Part shown: positions 1 through 10,782 of the stretch, piece after piece
How positions within the stretch are numbered: position 1 is the stretch's first letter
Layout of the letters: the number at the start of each line of letters is the position of its first letter
NCBI RefSeq assembly: GCF_004341105.1
Contig: NZ_SLZK01000002.1
Span: forward strand, 986,310 to 1,050,309
Length of the DNA: 64,000 nt
Origin: Rhizobium sp. BK418
GTDB taxonomy: Bacteria > Pseudomonadota > Alphaproteobacteria > Rhizobiales > Rhizobiaceae
Reading direction: 5' to 3'
Program-made: the position numbers and the translations under genes
The notes under the pieces: model-generated
What the model saw: the letters and a program-made list of their open reading frames with translations, nothing else
What the model was told of the DNA's origin: nothing
The model's database searches: none

Positions 1-1153
1 CAACCTCGGTCCGTTTGCGTTCAGCCACATGTAAGGCCTGGCGAATGCGGGTATCGAAAAGCGAACGGTTCGGCAGGTCCGTCAGAACATCGTGATGAGC
101 GAGATGTTCGATCAATTCTTCGGTGCGCTTCCGCTCGGAGAGGTCGCGAACGACGAGAACGTCGCAGTAACGCCCGCGATAGACGATACTTCGCGTGACG
201 ACCTCGACCGGGATTTCCCTCTCATCCTTAGCGATTAACAGCATTTCCTTATGATCGCTCTCCTGCTCCACATGGATGAGCACCAGCACGCTCGAGGGGG
301 TATTGCCGGTGAGCTCGGAGAGCTTCCAGCCGGACAGGGCCAGGAAGCGTTCATTGGTGTCGACGATCCTGCCTTCCCGCAAAATGACGAGGCCGTCCTG
401 CGACACGTTGGCAAGGCCGCGAAGATCGGTCAGATGGCTTTCCAGGAAAACCGCGCCGAAGGACATGAGAATGAGGCCCGTCGAAACGGCCATGACGATC
501 GCAGCAAGCACTTCCGGCGCAAGCACTTTCGCGGCGACCTCGCGCGCTGGATCCGGCACCAGCGCGATGCTGCTCATCGAGATGAAATGCAATGTGCAGA
601 TTGCCAGCACGAAGGCGATGGATGATGCGGCAAAGCGTTTCATGCCCTTCAGTTTGAAGAAGGCGAGGAAGGCGACAAAAGAAAGAGCCGCGCAGGAACT
701 GAAAGCGATCACCGTAGCGAAGGCATCATAGACGACGACGGCTTGCGCCTCGATCGCCTGCATGCCGGTCAAATGCATGGCCGTAACGCCGAGCGCCATC
801 AGCAGCCCGCCGAAAGCAAAGGAATAGGCGGCTCGACCTTCCGAGGCGATCAGGATCGCCACCCATGAGCCGAAGATCGAAAGGACAACCGAGAGAGAAG
901 TCAGGCCGAGATTATAGCTGATCGGCAGGCCGCCATCATAGGCGAGCATGGCGATGAAGTGCGTTGCCCACACGCCGACGCCAGCGGCAAAGGCTGAAGT
1001 GCCGATCCAGAGCTTGCGCTGACCGACATCGCATTCCTGCGCACGGGAGAGAAGAAGCATCATTGTCAGGCTGCCGACGAGGCAGACGATTGCAGCCGCG
1101 ATGATCAGCCGCCAATCATGGTTGTCCCTGATGCAGGCAATAACGGAGAACAT
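1..1153 (-). CDS. MHYT-PAS-GGDEF membrane signalling protein (3' end outside window)
   Basis: Probable diguanylate cyclase with a membrane sensor; the C-terminus lies beyond base 1. The visible part is about 384 residues. It starts MFSVIACIRDNHDW and has about seven hydrophobic segments in the first 230 residues, with MHYT-type repeats WATHFIAML, MHLTGM and LHFISM, an arrangement proposed to bind a metal or sense a gas. A PAS-like segment follows (about 245-345), then the start of a GGDEF domain (HHDVLTDLPNRSLFD). The GGDEF catalytic motif and any EAL domain are outside the window, so activity cannot be judged. The start at 1153 was chosen because the hydrophobic region begins there; upstream is a short AT-rich gap before the M20 peptidase gene, which is divergent. 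Confidence 0.85.
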   Translation of the reverse strand, partial: MFSVIACIRDNHDWRLIIAAAIVCLVGSLTMMLLLSRAQECDVGQRKLWIGTSAFAAGVGVWATHFIAMLAYDGGLPISYNLGLTSLSVVLSIFGSWVAILIASEGRAAYSFAFGGLLMALGVTAMHLTGMQAIEAQAVVVYDAFATVIAFSSCAALSFVAFLAFFKLKGMKRFAASSIAFVLAICTLHFISMSSIALVPDPAREVAAKVLAPEVLAAIVMAVSTGLILMSFGAVFLESHLTDLRGLANVSQDGLVILREGRIVDTNERFLALSGWKLSELTGNTPSSVLVLIHVEQESDHKEMLLIAKDEREIPVEVVTRSIVYRGRYCDVLVVRDLSERKRTEELIEHLAHHDVLTDLPNRSLFDTRIRQALHVAERKRTEV

Positions 1154-1339
1154 TTGCTACCTCGAAGATCGACCTCGGGGCGAGATTATTTAGAGTTTGC
1201 TAAATAACTGTAAATTGCATTAGACACCTCTACTGCATCCGTTGCCGCATTTGGCGCCACGCGGCGAGTGTAAAATTTGCCGCTCGAAAGCGTCGCCAAT
1301 TGGGTCTATCGTCCGGCCGAATTTCAAAAGGAGTCGGAA

Positions 1340-2728
1340 ATGACCGAACTAAATCCTGTGCTTGCGCGTGCGGACCAGAATCTCGATTCGAGCCTCGAAA
1401 AGTTGTTCGAGCTACTGCGCATCAAGTCGATCTCCACCGATCCGGCCTATAAAGCCGAATGCCGCAAGGCGGCCGAATGGCTCACTGGATATCTGAGGAC
1501 CCTCGGTTTTGATGCCTCGGTTCGTGACACGCCCGGCCATCCGATGGTGGTCGCCCATCACGAAGGCGCCTCGGCTGATGCACCGCACGTCCTCTTTTAT
1601 GGTCATTATGACGTGCAGCCGGTCGATCCGATCGAGCTCTGGGAAAACGATCCCTTCGATCCCGCCGTCAAGGACGCTGGGAATGGCCGTAAGATCCTGA
1701 CCGGCCGAGGCACTGCCGACGACAAGGGCCAGCTTATGACCTTTGTCGAAGCCTGCCGCGCCTACAAGGAGACCAACGGAGCGCTTCCCTGCCGCGTCAC
1801 CATTCTTTTCGAAGGTGAAGAAGAATCCGGTTCACCGTCCTTGAAGCCGTTCCTCGAAGCCAATGCTGCCGAACTCAAGGCCGATTACGCCCTCGTCTGC
1901 GATACCAGCATGTGGGATCGCGATACGCCGGCAATCGCAGCGGCGCTTCGCGGTCTTGTCGGCGAAGAAGTCGTGATAACGGCCGCTGACCGCGACCTGC
2001 ATTCCGGCCTTTTCGGCGGGGCTGCCGCCAATCCGATCCATATTCTCGTGGAAATCCTTGCCGGTCTGCACGACGAGACCGGACGCATCACGCTCGATGG
2101 CTTCTATGACGGCGTCGAGGAAACGCCCTCTAACATCAAGGCATCCTGGGAAGCGCTCGGCAAGTCGGCGGAAAGCTTCCTCGGCGAAGTCGGCCTCTCC
2201 GTTCCCTCGGGCGAAAAGGGACGCTCGGTCCTGGAACTCACCTGGGCGCGTCCCACGGCCGAGGTCAACGGCATCTGGGGCGGTTATACCGGCGAAGGCT
2301 TCAAAACCGTGATTGCGGCCAAGGCATCGGCGAAGGTTTCCTTCCGTCTCGTCGGCACGCAGGATCCGACAGCGGTCCGCGAAAGCTTCCGCAATTACGT
2401 CCGCTCGAAGATTCCGGCCGATTGCTCGGTCGAATTCCATCCGCATGGCGCCTCGCCGGCCATCCACCTTTCCTACGACTCGCCTGTTCTGACCAAGGCG
2501 CGCACGGCGCTTTCCGACGAATGGCCGAAGCCCGCCGTCGTCATCGGCATGGGCGGCTCGATCCCGATCGTCGGCGATTTCCAGAAGATGCTCGGGATGG
2601 AATCTCTGCTTGTCGGCTTCGGTCTTTCCGATGACCGTATCCATTCGCCGAACGAAAAGTATGAACTTGCCTCCTACCACAAAGGCATTCGCTCCTGGGT
2701 ACGCATCCTTGCAGCGCTGAAGGCCTGA
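1340..2728 (+). CDS. M20 family metallopeptidase (dipeptidase-like)
   Basis: A zinc-dependent M20/M25/M40 peptidase of 462 residues, the usual length for cytosolic dipeptidases of the CNDP2/DapE-like group. Visible metal and catalytic motifs are GHYDVQP near residue 87, GRGTADDKGQ near 125, EGEEESGSPS near 160, HSGLFGG in the dimerisation lid near 220, and DRIHSPNE near 434. The substrate is probably a dipeptide or an N-acyl amino acid, but sequence alone does not say which. The ATG at 1340 is preferred because AAAGGAG lies at 1327-1333; a longer frame opens at 1277 but has no ribosome site. It is transcribed alone. Confidence 0.9.
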   Translation: MTELNPVLARADQNLDSSLEKLFELLRIKSISTDPAYKAECRKAAEWLTGYLRTLGFDASVRDTPGHPMVVAHHEGASADAPHVLFYGHYDVQPVDPIELWENDPFDPAVKDAGNGRKILTGRGTADDKGQLMTFVEACRAYKETNGALPCRVTILFEGEEESGSPSLKPFLEANAAELKADYALVCDTSMWDRDTPAIAAALRGLVGEEVVITAADRDLHSGLFGGAAANPIHILVEILAGLHDETGRITLDGFYDGVEETPSNIKASWEALGKSAESFLGEVGLSVPSGEKGRSVLELTWARPTAEVNGIWGGYTGEGFKTVIAAKASAKVSFRLVGTQDPTAVRESFRNYVRSKIPADCSVEFHPHGASPAIHLSYDSPVLTKARTALSDEWPKPAVVIGMGGSIPIVGDFQKMLGMESLLVGFGLSDDRIHSPNEKYELASYHKGIRSWVRILAALKA

Positions 2729-2737
2729 AACGAAAAA

Positions 2738-2766
2738 GGCGTGCCCGCGCTCTCGCGCGGCACGCC
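2738..2766. terminator. Hairpin after the M20 peptidase gene
   Basis: An imperfect hairpin with arms GGCGTGCC and GGCACGCC, extended by a GCGC stretch. Five A residues precede it, so the T-run follows the stem only on the minus strand. It may end transcription from both sides, but the T-run favours minus-strand transcripts. Confidence 0.55.
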
Positions 2767-2779
2767 ATCCGAAATCTGC

Positions 2780-2978
2780 AAACAAAAAGGCCGGGGCAAA
2801 CCGGCCTTCCGCTATCCACCTCATCTCAGTGCCAGTACATCCGTGGTCAAAGGAGAAGCGGATAGTGCACAGCCAGACTGATCTCGAAAGACTAACGACC
2901 GGTTAACGATCGATCCAACCAGATCTCGGAAACGGTACGACTGATAAAGCGCACATCATTTCCGGGCTGCGATTTCTT
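2780..2978 (-). ncRNA. Candidate small RNA, minus strand
   Basis: No convincing protein is encoded between the M20 peptidase and the SH3 protein, but the minus strand carries a complete transcription unit: a sigma70-like promoter at 2985-3013 and, about 180-200 bases downstream, a hairpin at 2787-2808 (arms AAGGCCGG and CCGGCCTT) followed by TTTTTGTTTG on that strand. The only in-frame starts give peptides of under 20 residues without a ribosome site. I infer a small RNA of roughly 190-200 nt; no known family was recognised. Confidence 0.4.
2785..2808 (-). terminator. Rho-independent terminator (minus strand)
   Basis: Stem of eight GC-rich pairs, AAGGCCGG with CCGGCCTT, with a six-base loop. 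The T-run is on the minus strand, so it would end the candidate sRNA. Confidence 0.6.
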
Positions 2979-2984
2979 GGAGAG

Positions 2985-3013
2985 TATATCGGAAGCCGCC
3001 CTCCACATTTCAA
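2985..3013 (-). promoter_or_regulatory. Sigma70-like promoter for the candidate sRNA
   Basis: Read on the minus strand, TTGAAA and GATATA are separated by exactly 17 bases. The predicted transcription start is near 2978, pointing away from the SH3 gene and towards the terminator at 2787-2808. Confidence 0.45.
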
Positions 3014-3192
3014 GACCCCGTAAAAGCTTGCCGCCGTTCAAGCTGCGTTCATCCGATCGTCTCTATAAGCCTTTGAAAGAGAAAGCGAAACCTGCGATGC
3101 GTGACCTGCGCCACAGGCGCTCTATCTTTGCCTTGCCGGGGAAATGTTGGTTCCGATGCCCGGCAGCCATCATTTATTGCGAGGAGTAAAAG

Positions 3193-3633
3193 GTGAAACA
3201 TATTGTTCTGAAAATTGCTGCGGGCGGCCTGTTGCTGATTGCGCCAGCCATTGCCGAAGCAGCGCAGGGGATTTCGACTGCGAACGTGAACATGCGTGCG
3301 GGGCCGAGCACCCGCTATCCTGCCGTTGCCGTGATTCCAAACGGTACGCCGCTGCAAATCCGCGGCTGCCTCGCCGATACGCCCTGGTGCGACGTGGAAT
3401 TCTACGGAGGCCGCGGCTGGGTTTCCGGCCAATATGTTCAGGCGACCTATGAGCAGCGCCGGATTTATGTCGGCCCGCAATATTACCGCCCGCTCGGAAT
3501 TCCGACGGTGACCTTCAGCGTCGGCCCCTACTGGGACCGATATTATCGCAACCGCGACTTCTACCGTGATCGGGACCGCTGGCGCCGCGGGCCGGATTAT
3601 TATTATCGCGACCGCGGCCCCTATCGCCCCTGA
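3193..3633 (+). CDS. Secreted bacterial SH3-domain protein
   Basis: A 146-residue exported protein of unknown role. It has a Sec signal peptide (hydrophobic stretch GGLLLIAPAIAEAA, cleavage near residue 24), then one SH3b domain (about 27-85) with the typical VNMRAGPSTRYPAV and GRGWVSGQYV motifs. The tail is rich in Arg, Tyr and Asp (repeats of RD, RW and YYYRDR). SH3b domains often bind cell-wall peptides, so a periplasmic or wall-associated role is likely but inferred. The GTG start at 3193 follows GAGGAG at 3181. A second, two-domain SH3 protein lies at 15196. Confidence 0.85.
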   Translation: MKHIVLKIAAGGLLLIAPAIAEAAQGISTANVNMRAGPSTRYPAVAVIPNGTPLQIRGCLADTPWCDVEFYGGRGWVSGQYVQATYEQRRIYVGPQYYRPLGIPTVTFSVGPYWDRYYRNRDFYRDRDRWRRGPDYYYRDRGPYRP

Positions 3634-4187
3634 CAAAAGGACCCGACGTATCTGGTGATACGCCGGGCATGATATTGATCGGCACGTGTTGAGGGGAGAC
3701 GAGCCGATCTGAGCGGGACGTGAGGGGTATGCCCCGCTCAGGTAAAACTGCCGCGAAGCCTATTGGTTCCCTTACCCGCCGGAGGATGTGCGATGCTAGG
3801 TCGCCAGCAGCTCGCGCATTCCCGCATAGGTGCCGAGCAGCATCTTCAGCTGCCTCCCTGTCGAGCCGTTAATGCTGCGCAAAGGCAGGCACGCTCCAGA
3901 CTTCGCGGAGGCGGGCTTCGCCTGTTCTGTCAGGATCGATCGTCGTTTTCCGCCTGGCTATGGCGCTCAGCTTCGTTAGCGAGCGGAAGCCGCGGCGATA
4001 TCTGTCGGTTTTGTGGCGATCCTCACGAATGGCCGCCATTCGGAAAAACAAGGACGGTTAACGGAGAAAAGGCAGGCAGAGACAGTACTTGGCCGTATTG
4101 GTGTTGTTCTTAACAGCCCGTTAAATCGCCGCATTTACAGTTCAGTCGGATAAACCGCTGCCGAGGGGTGCGGTCTTTACAGCAAGG
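3634..4187. other. Intergenic region without a recognised gene
   Basis: About 550 bases. Two short frames here (3763-4113 plus, 3869-4051 minus) have no ribosome site and no protein-like composition, so I left them out. Two hairpins are visible: one near 3647-3670 (arms CCCGACGTATC and GATACGCCGGG, one mismatch) and one near 3711-3741 (arms CTGAGCGGG and CCCGCTCAG). Neither is followed by a T-run. A small inverted repeat (TTAAC, GTTAA) at 4110-4124 lies in the probable promoter area of the next gene. Confidence 0.5.
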
Positions 4188-6512
4188 GTGCGCCACTCCG
4201 CTATGGTAGCCAGACGTAGATCAGACGAGAGGATCGAACCGTCCTTCAACGCCCGTGGCGGCCGCGAGGAGGATGACGAATTCGCGCTCGATGACGACGA
4301 CCGCATCGACGGCAGACATGGCTCCAAGCGCCAATCGCGATCACCCGCGCCGCGCCGTGCACCGGCAAAGCGCCGTGCCGAGCCGCGGGAACGCGAAGGC
4401 GGCGGCCTCTTCTCATTCCTGCGCAGGGTCGTCTACTGGTGCATCGTGGTTGGCATCTGGGCCGGCATCGGCGTCGCCGGGCTCGTGCTCTATTATGGAT
4501 CGCGCATGCCGAGCGCCAGCACCTGGGCAATTCCAGAACGGCCGCCGAACGTCAAGATTACTGCGGTCGACGGCAGCGTGATCGCCAATCGCGGTACGAC
4601 CGGCGGCGAGGCTCTCTCGCTGGAAACCATGTCGCCCTATATCCCCGAAGCTGTGATCGCCATCGAGGATCGGCGCTTCTACTCGCATTTCGGCGTCGAC
4701 CCGTTCGGCCTTGCGCGCGCCTTCATCAATAATTTGACCGGCCAGCCGATCCAAGGCGGTTCGACGCTGACGCAGCAGCTCGCCAAGAACCTCTTCCTCT
4801 CGCCAGACCGCACGCTGGAGCGTAAGGTTCAGGAGGTCCTGCTCTCCTTTTGGCTGGAACAGAAATATACCAAGGACCAGATCCTTGCGATGTATCTGAA
4901 CCGCGTCTATTTCGGCTCGAATGCCTATGGCGTTGAAGCGGCTTCCCGCCGCTATTTCAACAAATCGGCGCGAGATGTGAACCTGGGCGAAGCAGCACTG
5001 CTTGCGGGCCTGGTGAAAGCGCCGTCCCGCCTTTCGCCGGCGCGCGATCCGGAGGCGGCAAATGCCCGCGCCCAGGTCGTGCTGCAGGCGATGCGCGATC
5101 AGGGTTATATCAGCGCTGACGAAATCAAGACAGCAATGTCGCAGACGCCCGCTTCCGCCCGCAGCTATTGGTCGGGCGCCGGACAATATGTCGCCGATAT
5201 GGTGATGGACGAACTGCAGGGGCTGGTCGGCGACGTGAAGGAAGACGTCATCGTCGATACGACGATCGACAAGACGCTCGAAAAGAAGGCCGAACAGTCA
5301 CTCGTCGATGTCCTCGACAAGGAGGGTGGCAAGTTCGACGCGTCGCAGGCGGCTCTCGTCTCGATTGACGGTACCGGTGCGATCCGCGCGCTTGTCGGCG
5401 GCAGGGACTATGCGACGAGCCAGTTCAACCGTGCCGTCAAAGCCAAACGCCAGCCGGGTTCCTCTTTCAAGCCTTTCGTCTATGCGGCTGCGCTCGAAAA
5501 GGGCCTGACGCCGGATTCGGTCTTCAACGACGCGCCGATCCGCATCGGCAACTGGACGCCGGAGAACTACGAGAAGAAATATAACGGCGAAGTGACGCTC
5601 CGCACTGCGCTCGCAAAATCGCTCAATACCGTGGCTGCGCAGCTTGTGATGTATGACGGGCCGGATCAGGTGATCAAACTCGCCCATCGCCTCGGCGTCG
5701 AATCGGACTTGCAGCCCAATGCCTCGATCGCGCTCGGCACCTCGGAAGTCTCGCTCATGGAACTGACGGCCTCCTACGCGGCCTTCATGAACGGCGGTTA
5801 CAAGGCAACACCGCATGTGATCCGTCGCGTGACGACCACGGATGGCAAGGTGCTCTATGAGAACACCTATGACAGCCCGCCACGCGTGCTCTCCGAGCAG
5901 ATCGTCGCCGAAATGAACATGATGATGATGGGCGTCATCAACGGCGGCACCGGCTCGAGCGCCAAGCTTCCCGGCTGGCAGGCCGCCGGCAAGACGGGCA
6001 CGACGCAGAACTCGCGTGATGCGCTGTTCGTCGGCTTCACCAGCAACCTGACGACGGGCGTATGGTTCGGTAATGACGACGGCAAGCCGATGAAGAAGGT
6101 GACCGGCGGCGGGCTTCCGGCCAAGGCCTGGAAAGAATTCATGGTCGCCGCGCACAAGGGGCTTTCGCCCGCGCCGCTCTTCGGCATGGGCCAAACCTTT
6201 GTCGATCCCGGCATCGATCCCAACAACGGCCAGCCGATGGCGCAGGCCCAGCCTATGCCCGAACAGCCTTCGACCGTCGGCAGTATCATTTCCGGTGTTT
6301 TCGGTGGCAATGATGGTTTGAACCGCGCTCCGCCGGTACCCGATCAGCCCCGAGCACCGATGCCGGTGAATGGCGGGCCAGTGCCACCTGCCGATGTTGC
6401 CGGCGGCGGTTACGACGACATGGTGCCGCCAGGAGATGTCGGCGGACCGCAGGCAAGCTCGGGGGCGCGGCCGCGACGCACGACGCTTCTTGACCTCATC
6501 ATGGGCCAGTAA
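4188..6512 (+). CDS. Penicillin-binding protein 1, class A (transglycosylase/transpeptidase)
   Basis: Bifunctional peptidoglycan synthase of 774 residues that polymerises glycan strands from lipid II and cross-links peptides in the periplasm. A charged cytoplasmic N-terminus of about 80 residues is followed by one membrane anchor (about 81-103). The GT51 domain has IEDRRFYSHFG, GGSTLTQQLAKN and LNRVYFG; the transpeptidase domain has SSFK near residue 426, SLN near 477 and KTGT near 602. The C-terminal 90 residues are rich in Pro and Gly. GTG at 4188 has AAGG just before it; ATG at 4203 is an equally plausible start. It is monocistronic, with dnaK next after a promoter region. Confidence 0.92.
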   Translation: MRHSAMVARRRSDERIEPSFNARGGREEDDEFALDDDDRIDGRHGSKRQSRSPAPRRAPAKRRAEPREREGGGLFSFLRRVVYWCIVVGIWAGIGVAGLVLYYGSRMPSASTWAIPERPPNVKITAVDGSVIANRGTTGGEALSLETMSPYIPEAVIAIEDRRFYSHFGVDPFGLARAFINNLTGQPIQGGSTLTQQLAKNLFLSPDRTLERKVQEVLLSFWLEQKYTKDQILAMYLNRVYFGSNAYGVEAASRRYFNKSARDVNLGEAALLAGLVKAPSRLSPARDPEAANARAQVVLQAMRDQGYISADEIKTAMSQTPASARSYWSGAGQYVADMVMDELQGLVGDVKEDVIVDTTIDKTLEKKAEQSLVDVLDKEGGKFDASQAALVSIDGTGAIRALVGGRDYATSQFNRAVKAKRQPGSSFKPFVYAAALEKGLTPDSVFNDAPIRIGNWTPENYEKKYNGEVTLRTALAKSLNTVAAQLVMYDGPDQVIKLAHRLGVESDLQPNASIALGTSEVSLMELTASYAAFMNGGYKATPHVIRRVTTTDGKVLYENTYDSPPRVLSEQIVAEMNMMMMGVINGGTGSSAKLPGWQAAGKTGTTQNSRDALFVGFTSNLTTGVWFGNDDGKPMKKVTGGGLPAKAWKEFMVAAHKGLSPAPLFGMGQTFVDPGIDPNNGQPMAQAQPMPEQPSTVGSIISGVFGGNDGLNRAPPVPDQPRAPMPVNGGPVPPADVAGGGYDDMVPPGDVGGPQASSGARPRRTTLLDLIMGQ

Positions 6513-6675
6513 CAGTATTGGAACGGGATTCGGGCGCCTTGCGGCAGCACGGTCCCGCTTTAGGAGAGGCGCGCAGGATTTGCACGGTCTGGCTGTGCAA
6601 AACAGACCCTTTTCCGGCTACTGTAAAAATTGAATGCAACACATTCGTTTTGCTGGATTCCAAGCTATTTCTCGC

Positions 6676-6704
6676 CTTGCAGTCCAGAAAACCGCTCCTT
6701 ATAT
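6676..6704 (+). promoter_or_regulatory. Heat-shock (RpoH-like) promoter of dnaK
   Basis: CTTG at 6676 and CTTATAT at 6698 match the alphaproteobacterial RpoH pattern (CTTG, then CYTATNT). It lies about 110 bases upstream of dnaK in an otherwise empty 305-base gap, and heat-shock control of dnaK by RpoH is known in rhizobia. The match is by eye. Confidence 0.5.
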
Positions 6705-6817
6705 ACGCCGCATCACCGCAATCACGATTGCGTAATCTTAGTAGACCCATCCCGTAAGGGGCTGTCAGGGAAATGCCTTCTCGGGGTTCCGACAGCTTGC
6801 TTCAAGGAGAGAATGAC

Positions 6818-8728
<1,911 letters not shown>

Positions 8729-8760
8729 TCGGTGGGCTCGCGTACGCTAGACGATAGACA

Positions 8761-8799
8761 TCCGGCTGCTCACCATGGCAGCCGGAAATCCATTTCCGG
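8761..8799 (+). promoter_or_regulatory. Two mutually exclusive hairpins before dnaJ
   Basis: Hairpin 1 has arms TCCGGCTGC (8761-8769) and GCAGCCGGA (8778-8786). Hairpin 2 has arms CCGGAAAT (8782-8789) and ATTTCCGG (8792-8799). They share bases 8782-8786, so only one can form at a time. They end nine bases before the TTG start of dnaJ. Confidence 0.45.
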
Positions 8800-8807
8800 G
8801 GCTTAAA

Positions 8808-9941
8808 TTGGCAAAAGCGGACTTTTACGAAACTCTGGGTGTAGCCAAATCGGCGGATGAAAAAGAGCTGAAAAGCGCCTTCCGCAAGCTGGCAATGAAA
8901 TTCCATCCGGACAAGAACCCGGATGACAAAGACGCCGAACGGAAGTTCAAGGAAATCAACGAAGCCTACGAAACGCTGAAGGACCCGCAGAAGCGTGCGG
9001 CCTATGACCGCTATGGCCATGCGGCCTTCGAACACGGCGGAATGGGTGGCCCCGGTGGCGGCGCCGGATTTGCCGGCGGTGGTTTCTCCGATATTTTCGA
9101 AGACATTTTCGGTGAGATGATGGGCGGCGGCCGTGGGCGGCAGCGCTCTTCGGGTGGCCGCGAACGTGGCGCCGACCTTCGCTACAACATGGAAATCTCG
9201 CTGGAAGAAGCCTTCTCGGGCAAAACGGCGCAGATTCGCGTGCCGACGTCGATCACCTGCGACGTCTGTTCCGGTTCCGGTGCCAGACCAGGCACGCAGC
9301 CGAAGACCTGCGGTACCTGCCAGGGCTCGGGCCGCGTGCGCGCAGCACAAGGTTTCTTCTCGATCGAACGTACCTGCCCGACCTGTCATGGCCGCGGCCA
9401 AATCATTCCCGATCCATGCCCGAAGTGCCACGGCCAGGGCCGTGTGACGGAAGAGCGTTCGCTCTCGGTCAACATTCCCTCCGGCATCGAGGATGGCACC
9501 CGCATTCGCCTGCAGGGCGAAGGCGAGGCTGGCATGCGCGGCGGGCCGGCGGGCGATCTCTATATCTTCCTGTCGGTGAAGCCGCATGAGTTCTACCAGC
9601 GAGACGGGGCCGATCTCTACTGCGCCGTGCCGATCTCCATGACGACGGCAGCGCTCGGCGGCACCTTCGATGTGGCGACGCTCGACGGCACCAAATCGCG
9701 CGTCAGCGTTCCCGAGGGTACGCAGGCCGGCAAGCAATTCCGCCTGAAGGGCAAGGGCATGCCGGTATTGCGCTCGAGCCAGACGGGCGATCTTTATATC
9801 CAGATTCAGATCGAGACGCCGCAGAAGCTTTCCAAGCGCCAGCGCGAGCTTCTGCAAGAGTTCGAGCAGCTCTCCTCCAAGGAGAACAATCCGGAATCGA
9901 CGGGCTTCTTTGCCCGGATGAAGGAATTCTTCGAGGGCTGA
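8808..9941 (+). CDS. dnaJ: Chaperone DnaJ (Hsp40)
   Basis: Co-chaperone that loads clients on DnaK and stimulates its ATPase. From the TTG at 8808 the protein is 377 residues. The J-domain (residues 1-70) carries the HPD motif in KFHPDKNP; a Gly-rich linker follows ([17 protein letters not shown]), then four CxxCxGxG zinc repeats ([32 protein letters not shown]) and the C-terminal client-binding domains. I chose TTG because related rhizobial DnaJ proteins begin [11 protein letters not shown]; an in-frame ATG at 8775 would add 11 residues but lies in a hairpin loop with no ribosome site. It follows dnaK by 79 bases, probably in one operon. Confidence 0.97.
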   Translation: MAKADFYETLGVAKSADEKELKSAFRKLAMKFHPDKNPDDKDAERKFKEINEAYETLKDPQKRAAYDRYGHAAFEHGGMGGPGGGAGFAGGGFSDIFEDIFGEMMGGGRGRQRSSGGRERGADLRYNMEISLEEAFSGKTAQIRVPTSITCDVCSGSGARPGTQPKTCGTCQGSGRVRAAQGFFSIERTCPTCHGRGQIIPDPCPKCHGQGRVTEERSLSVNIPSGIEDGTRIRLQGEGEAGMRGGPAGDLYIFLSVKPHEFYQRDGADLYCAVPISMTTAALGGTFDVATLDGTKSRVSVPEGTQAGKQFRLKGKGMPVLRSSQTGDLYIQIQIETPQKLSKRQRELLQEFEQLSSKENNPESTGFFARMKEFFEG

Positions 9942-9963
9942 TCTCGATATCCCTCAAGGTTAC

Positions 9964-9995
9964 AAAAGCCGGAGGTATTGCCTCCGGCTTTTTTC
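9964..9995 (+). terminator. Rho-independent terminator of dnaKJ
   Basis: Stem AAAAGCCGGAGG with CCTCCGGCTTTT around a short loop, followed by a T-run. It sits 23 bases after the dnaJ stop. Confidence 0.9.
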
Positions 9996-10149
9996 ATGCG
10001 CGCTCTGATTTGAAACACATGTCCCAAGTCGGGACGGGCGATGCCATGCAGGCGTTTTGTGTTAACGCAGAGACCTGAACGTGCTTGCAAGCTCCTGAAA
10101 TTCATACAGTCTGCGGTTCTCAGCCCCCGAACCAACCGAGAGTGTTTCC

Positions 10150-10356
10150 ATGTCGGCGACGAACTTTTCCAATTGCATGCCCGAAGATGTCGATGTGCTT
10201 GCAGGTGCGCTTTATACATGGTGCGCGGAACGCAACATCAAGCTGCGCAGCCAGCAGGGCCTTTCGATCGCCAGCATCGCAATCGACCTCTATCATGCCG
10301 GCCACCAGACGCAGGATACCCTGCTCTTCGCGCTGCACGAGCGCGAGCTTCACTGA
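10150..10356 (+). CDS. Small conserved protein of unknown function
   Basis: A 68-residue soluble protein starting MSATNFSNCMPEDVDVLAGAL. It looks like a compact helical protein (LAGALYTWCAERNIKLRS, then SIASIAIDLYHAGHQTQDTLLFAL) with no signal peptide, membrane segment or metal motif. Amino-acid use is normal for this genome, and the frame is the only open one here, so I believe it is real; similar short proteins are common in rhizobia. No function can be assigned. The convergent XRE regulator ends 31 bases beyond its stop. Confidence 0.65.
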   Translation: MSATNFSNCMPEDVDVLAGALYTWCAERNIKLRSQQGLSIASIAIDLYHAGHQTQDTLLFALHERELH

Positions 10357-10386
10357 CTTCCTAGCATTTCACGGATGTCTAGACGC

Positions 10387-10782
10387 TCAGGCGGCGTTTT
10401 CAGTTGCCTGGCCGCACATGAGGTTCAGGATCGTCTTGACCGCCTGCTTGCCTGCAGGCGAGTTCAGCCTGTCATAATTGATGGCCAGCTCATAAGCTTC
10501 CGGGCTCAGCTCGACTCGATTACTGAACTGGGAAATGCCCGTACCCTCGAAGAGTTCGGAAATATCGACGTCCAGGAAAACTGCAATCTGGTGCAGCTTG
10601 CTCGCAGAGACGCGGTTCGTCCCCTTTTCGTATTTCTGGATTTGCTGAAAGGTCAGGCCGAGTGCTTCGCCGAGTTCAAGTTGAGATACACGCCGACGAG
10701 CGCGAAGCTGTCTCACGTTGCGACCGACAATGATATCAATCGGATCCGGCACTGCCACTCTCTCTCCCGAAAAACCCTTCAT
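10387..10782 (-). CDS. XRE-family transcriptional regulator
   Basis: A 131-residue DNA-binding protein of the Cro/cI type. The helix-turn-helix lies at about residues 20-75: LRARRRVSQLELGEALGL and then TFQQIQKYEKGTNRVSA, where the Q-Q-I-Q-K-Y-E-K-G recognition region is typical. The C-terminal 50 residues form a short helical tail without a peptidase or effector domain. It resembles the short rhizobial SinR-like regulators that act on exopolysaccharide, quorum-sensing or motility genes, but its target is unknown. GTG at 10758 is an alternative start. Copies of the heptamer CAACCGG/CAACCGA lie upstream, at 10810 and 10831, and could be autoregulatory. Confidence 0.88.
   Translation of the reverse strand: MKGFSGERVAVPDPIDIIVGRNVRQLRARRRVSQLELGEALGLTFQQIQKYEKGTNRVSASKLHQIAVFLDVDISELFEGTGISQFSNRVELSPEAYELAINYDRLNSPAGKQAVKTILNLMCGQATENAA

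Noticed and set aside
3763..4113. 116-codon frame in the gap before the PBP gene
   Set aside because: No ribosome site, many rare Cys/Arg/Trp runs and no recognisable protein pattern; overlaps hairpins and a frame on the other strand.
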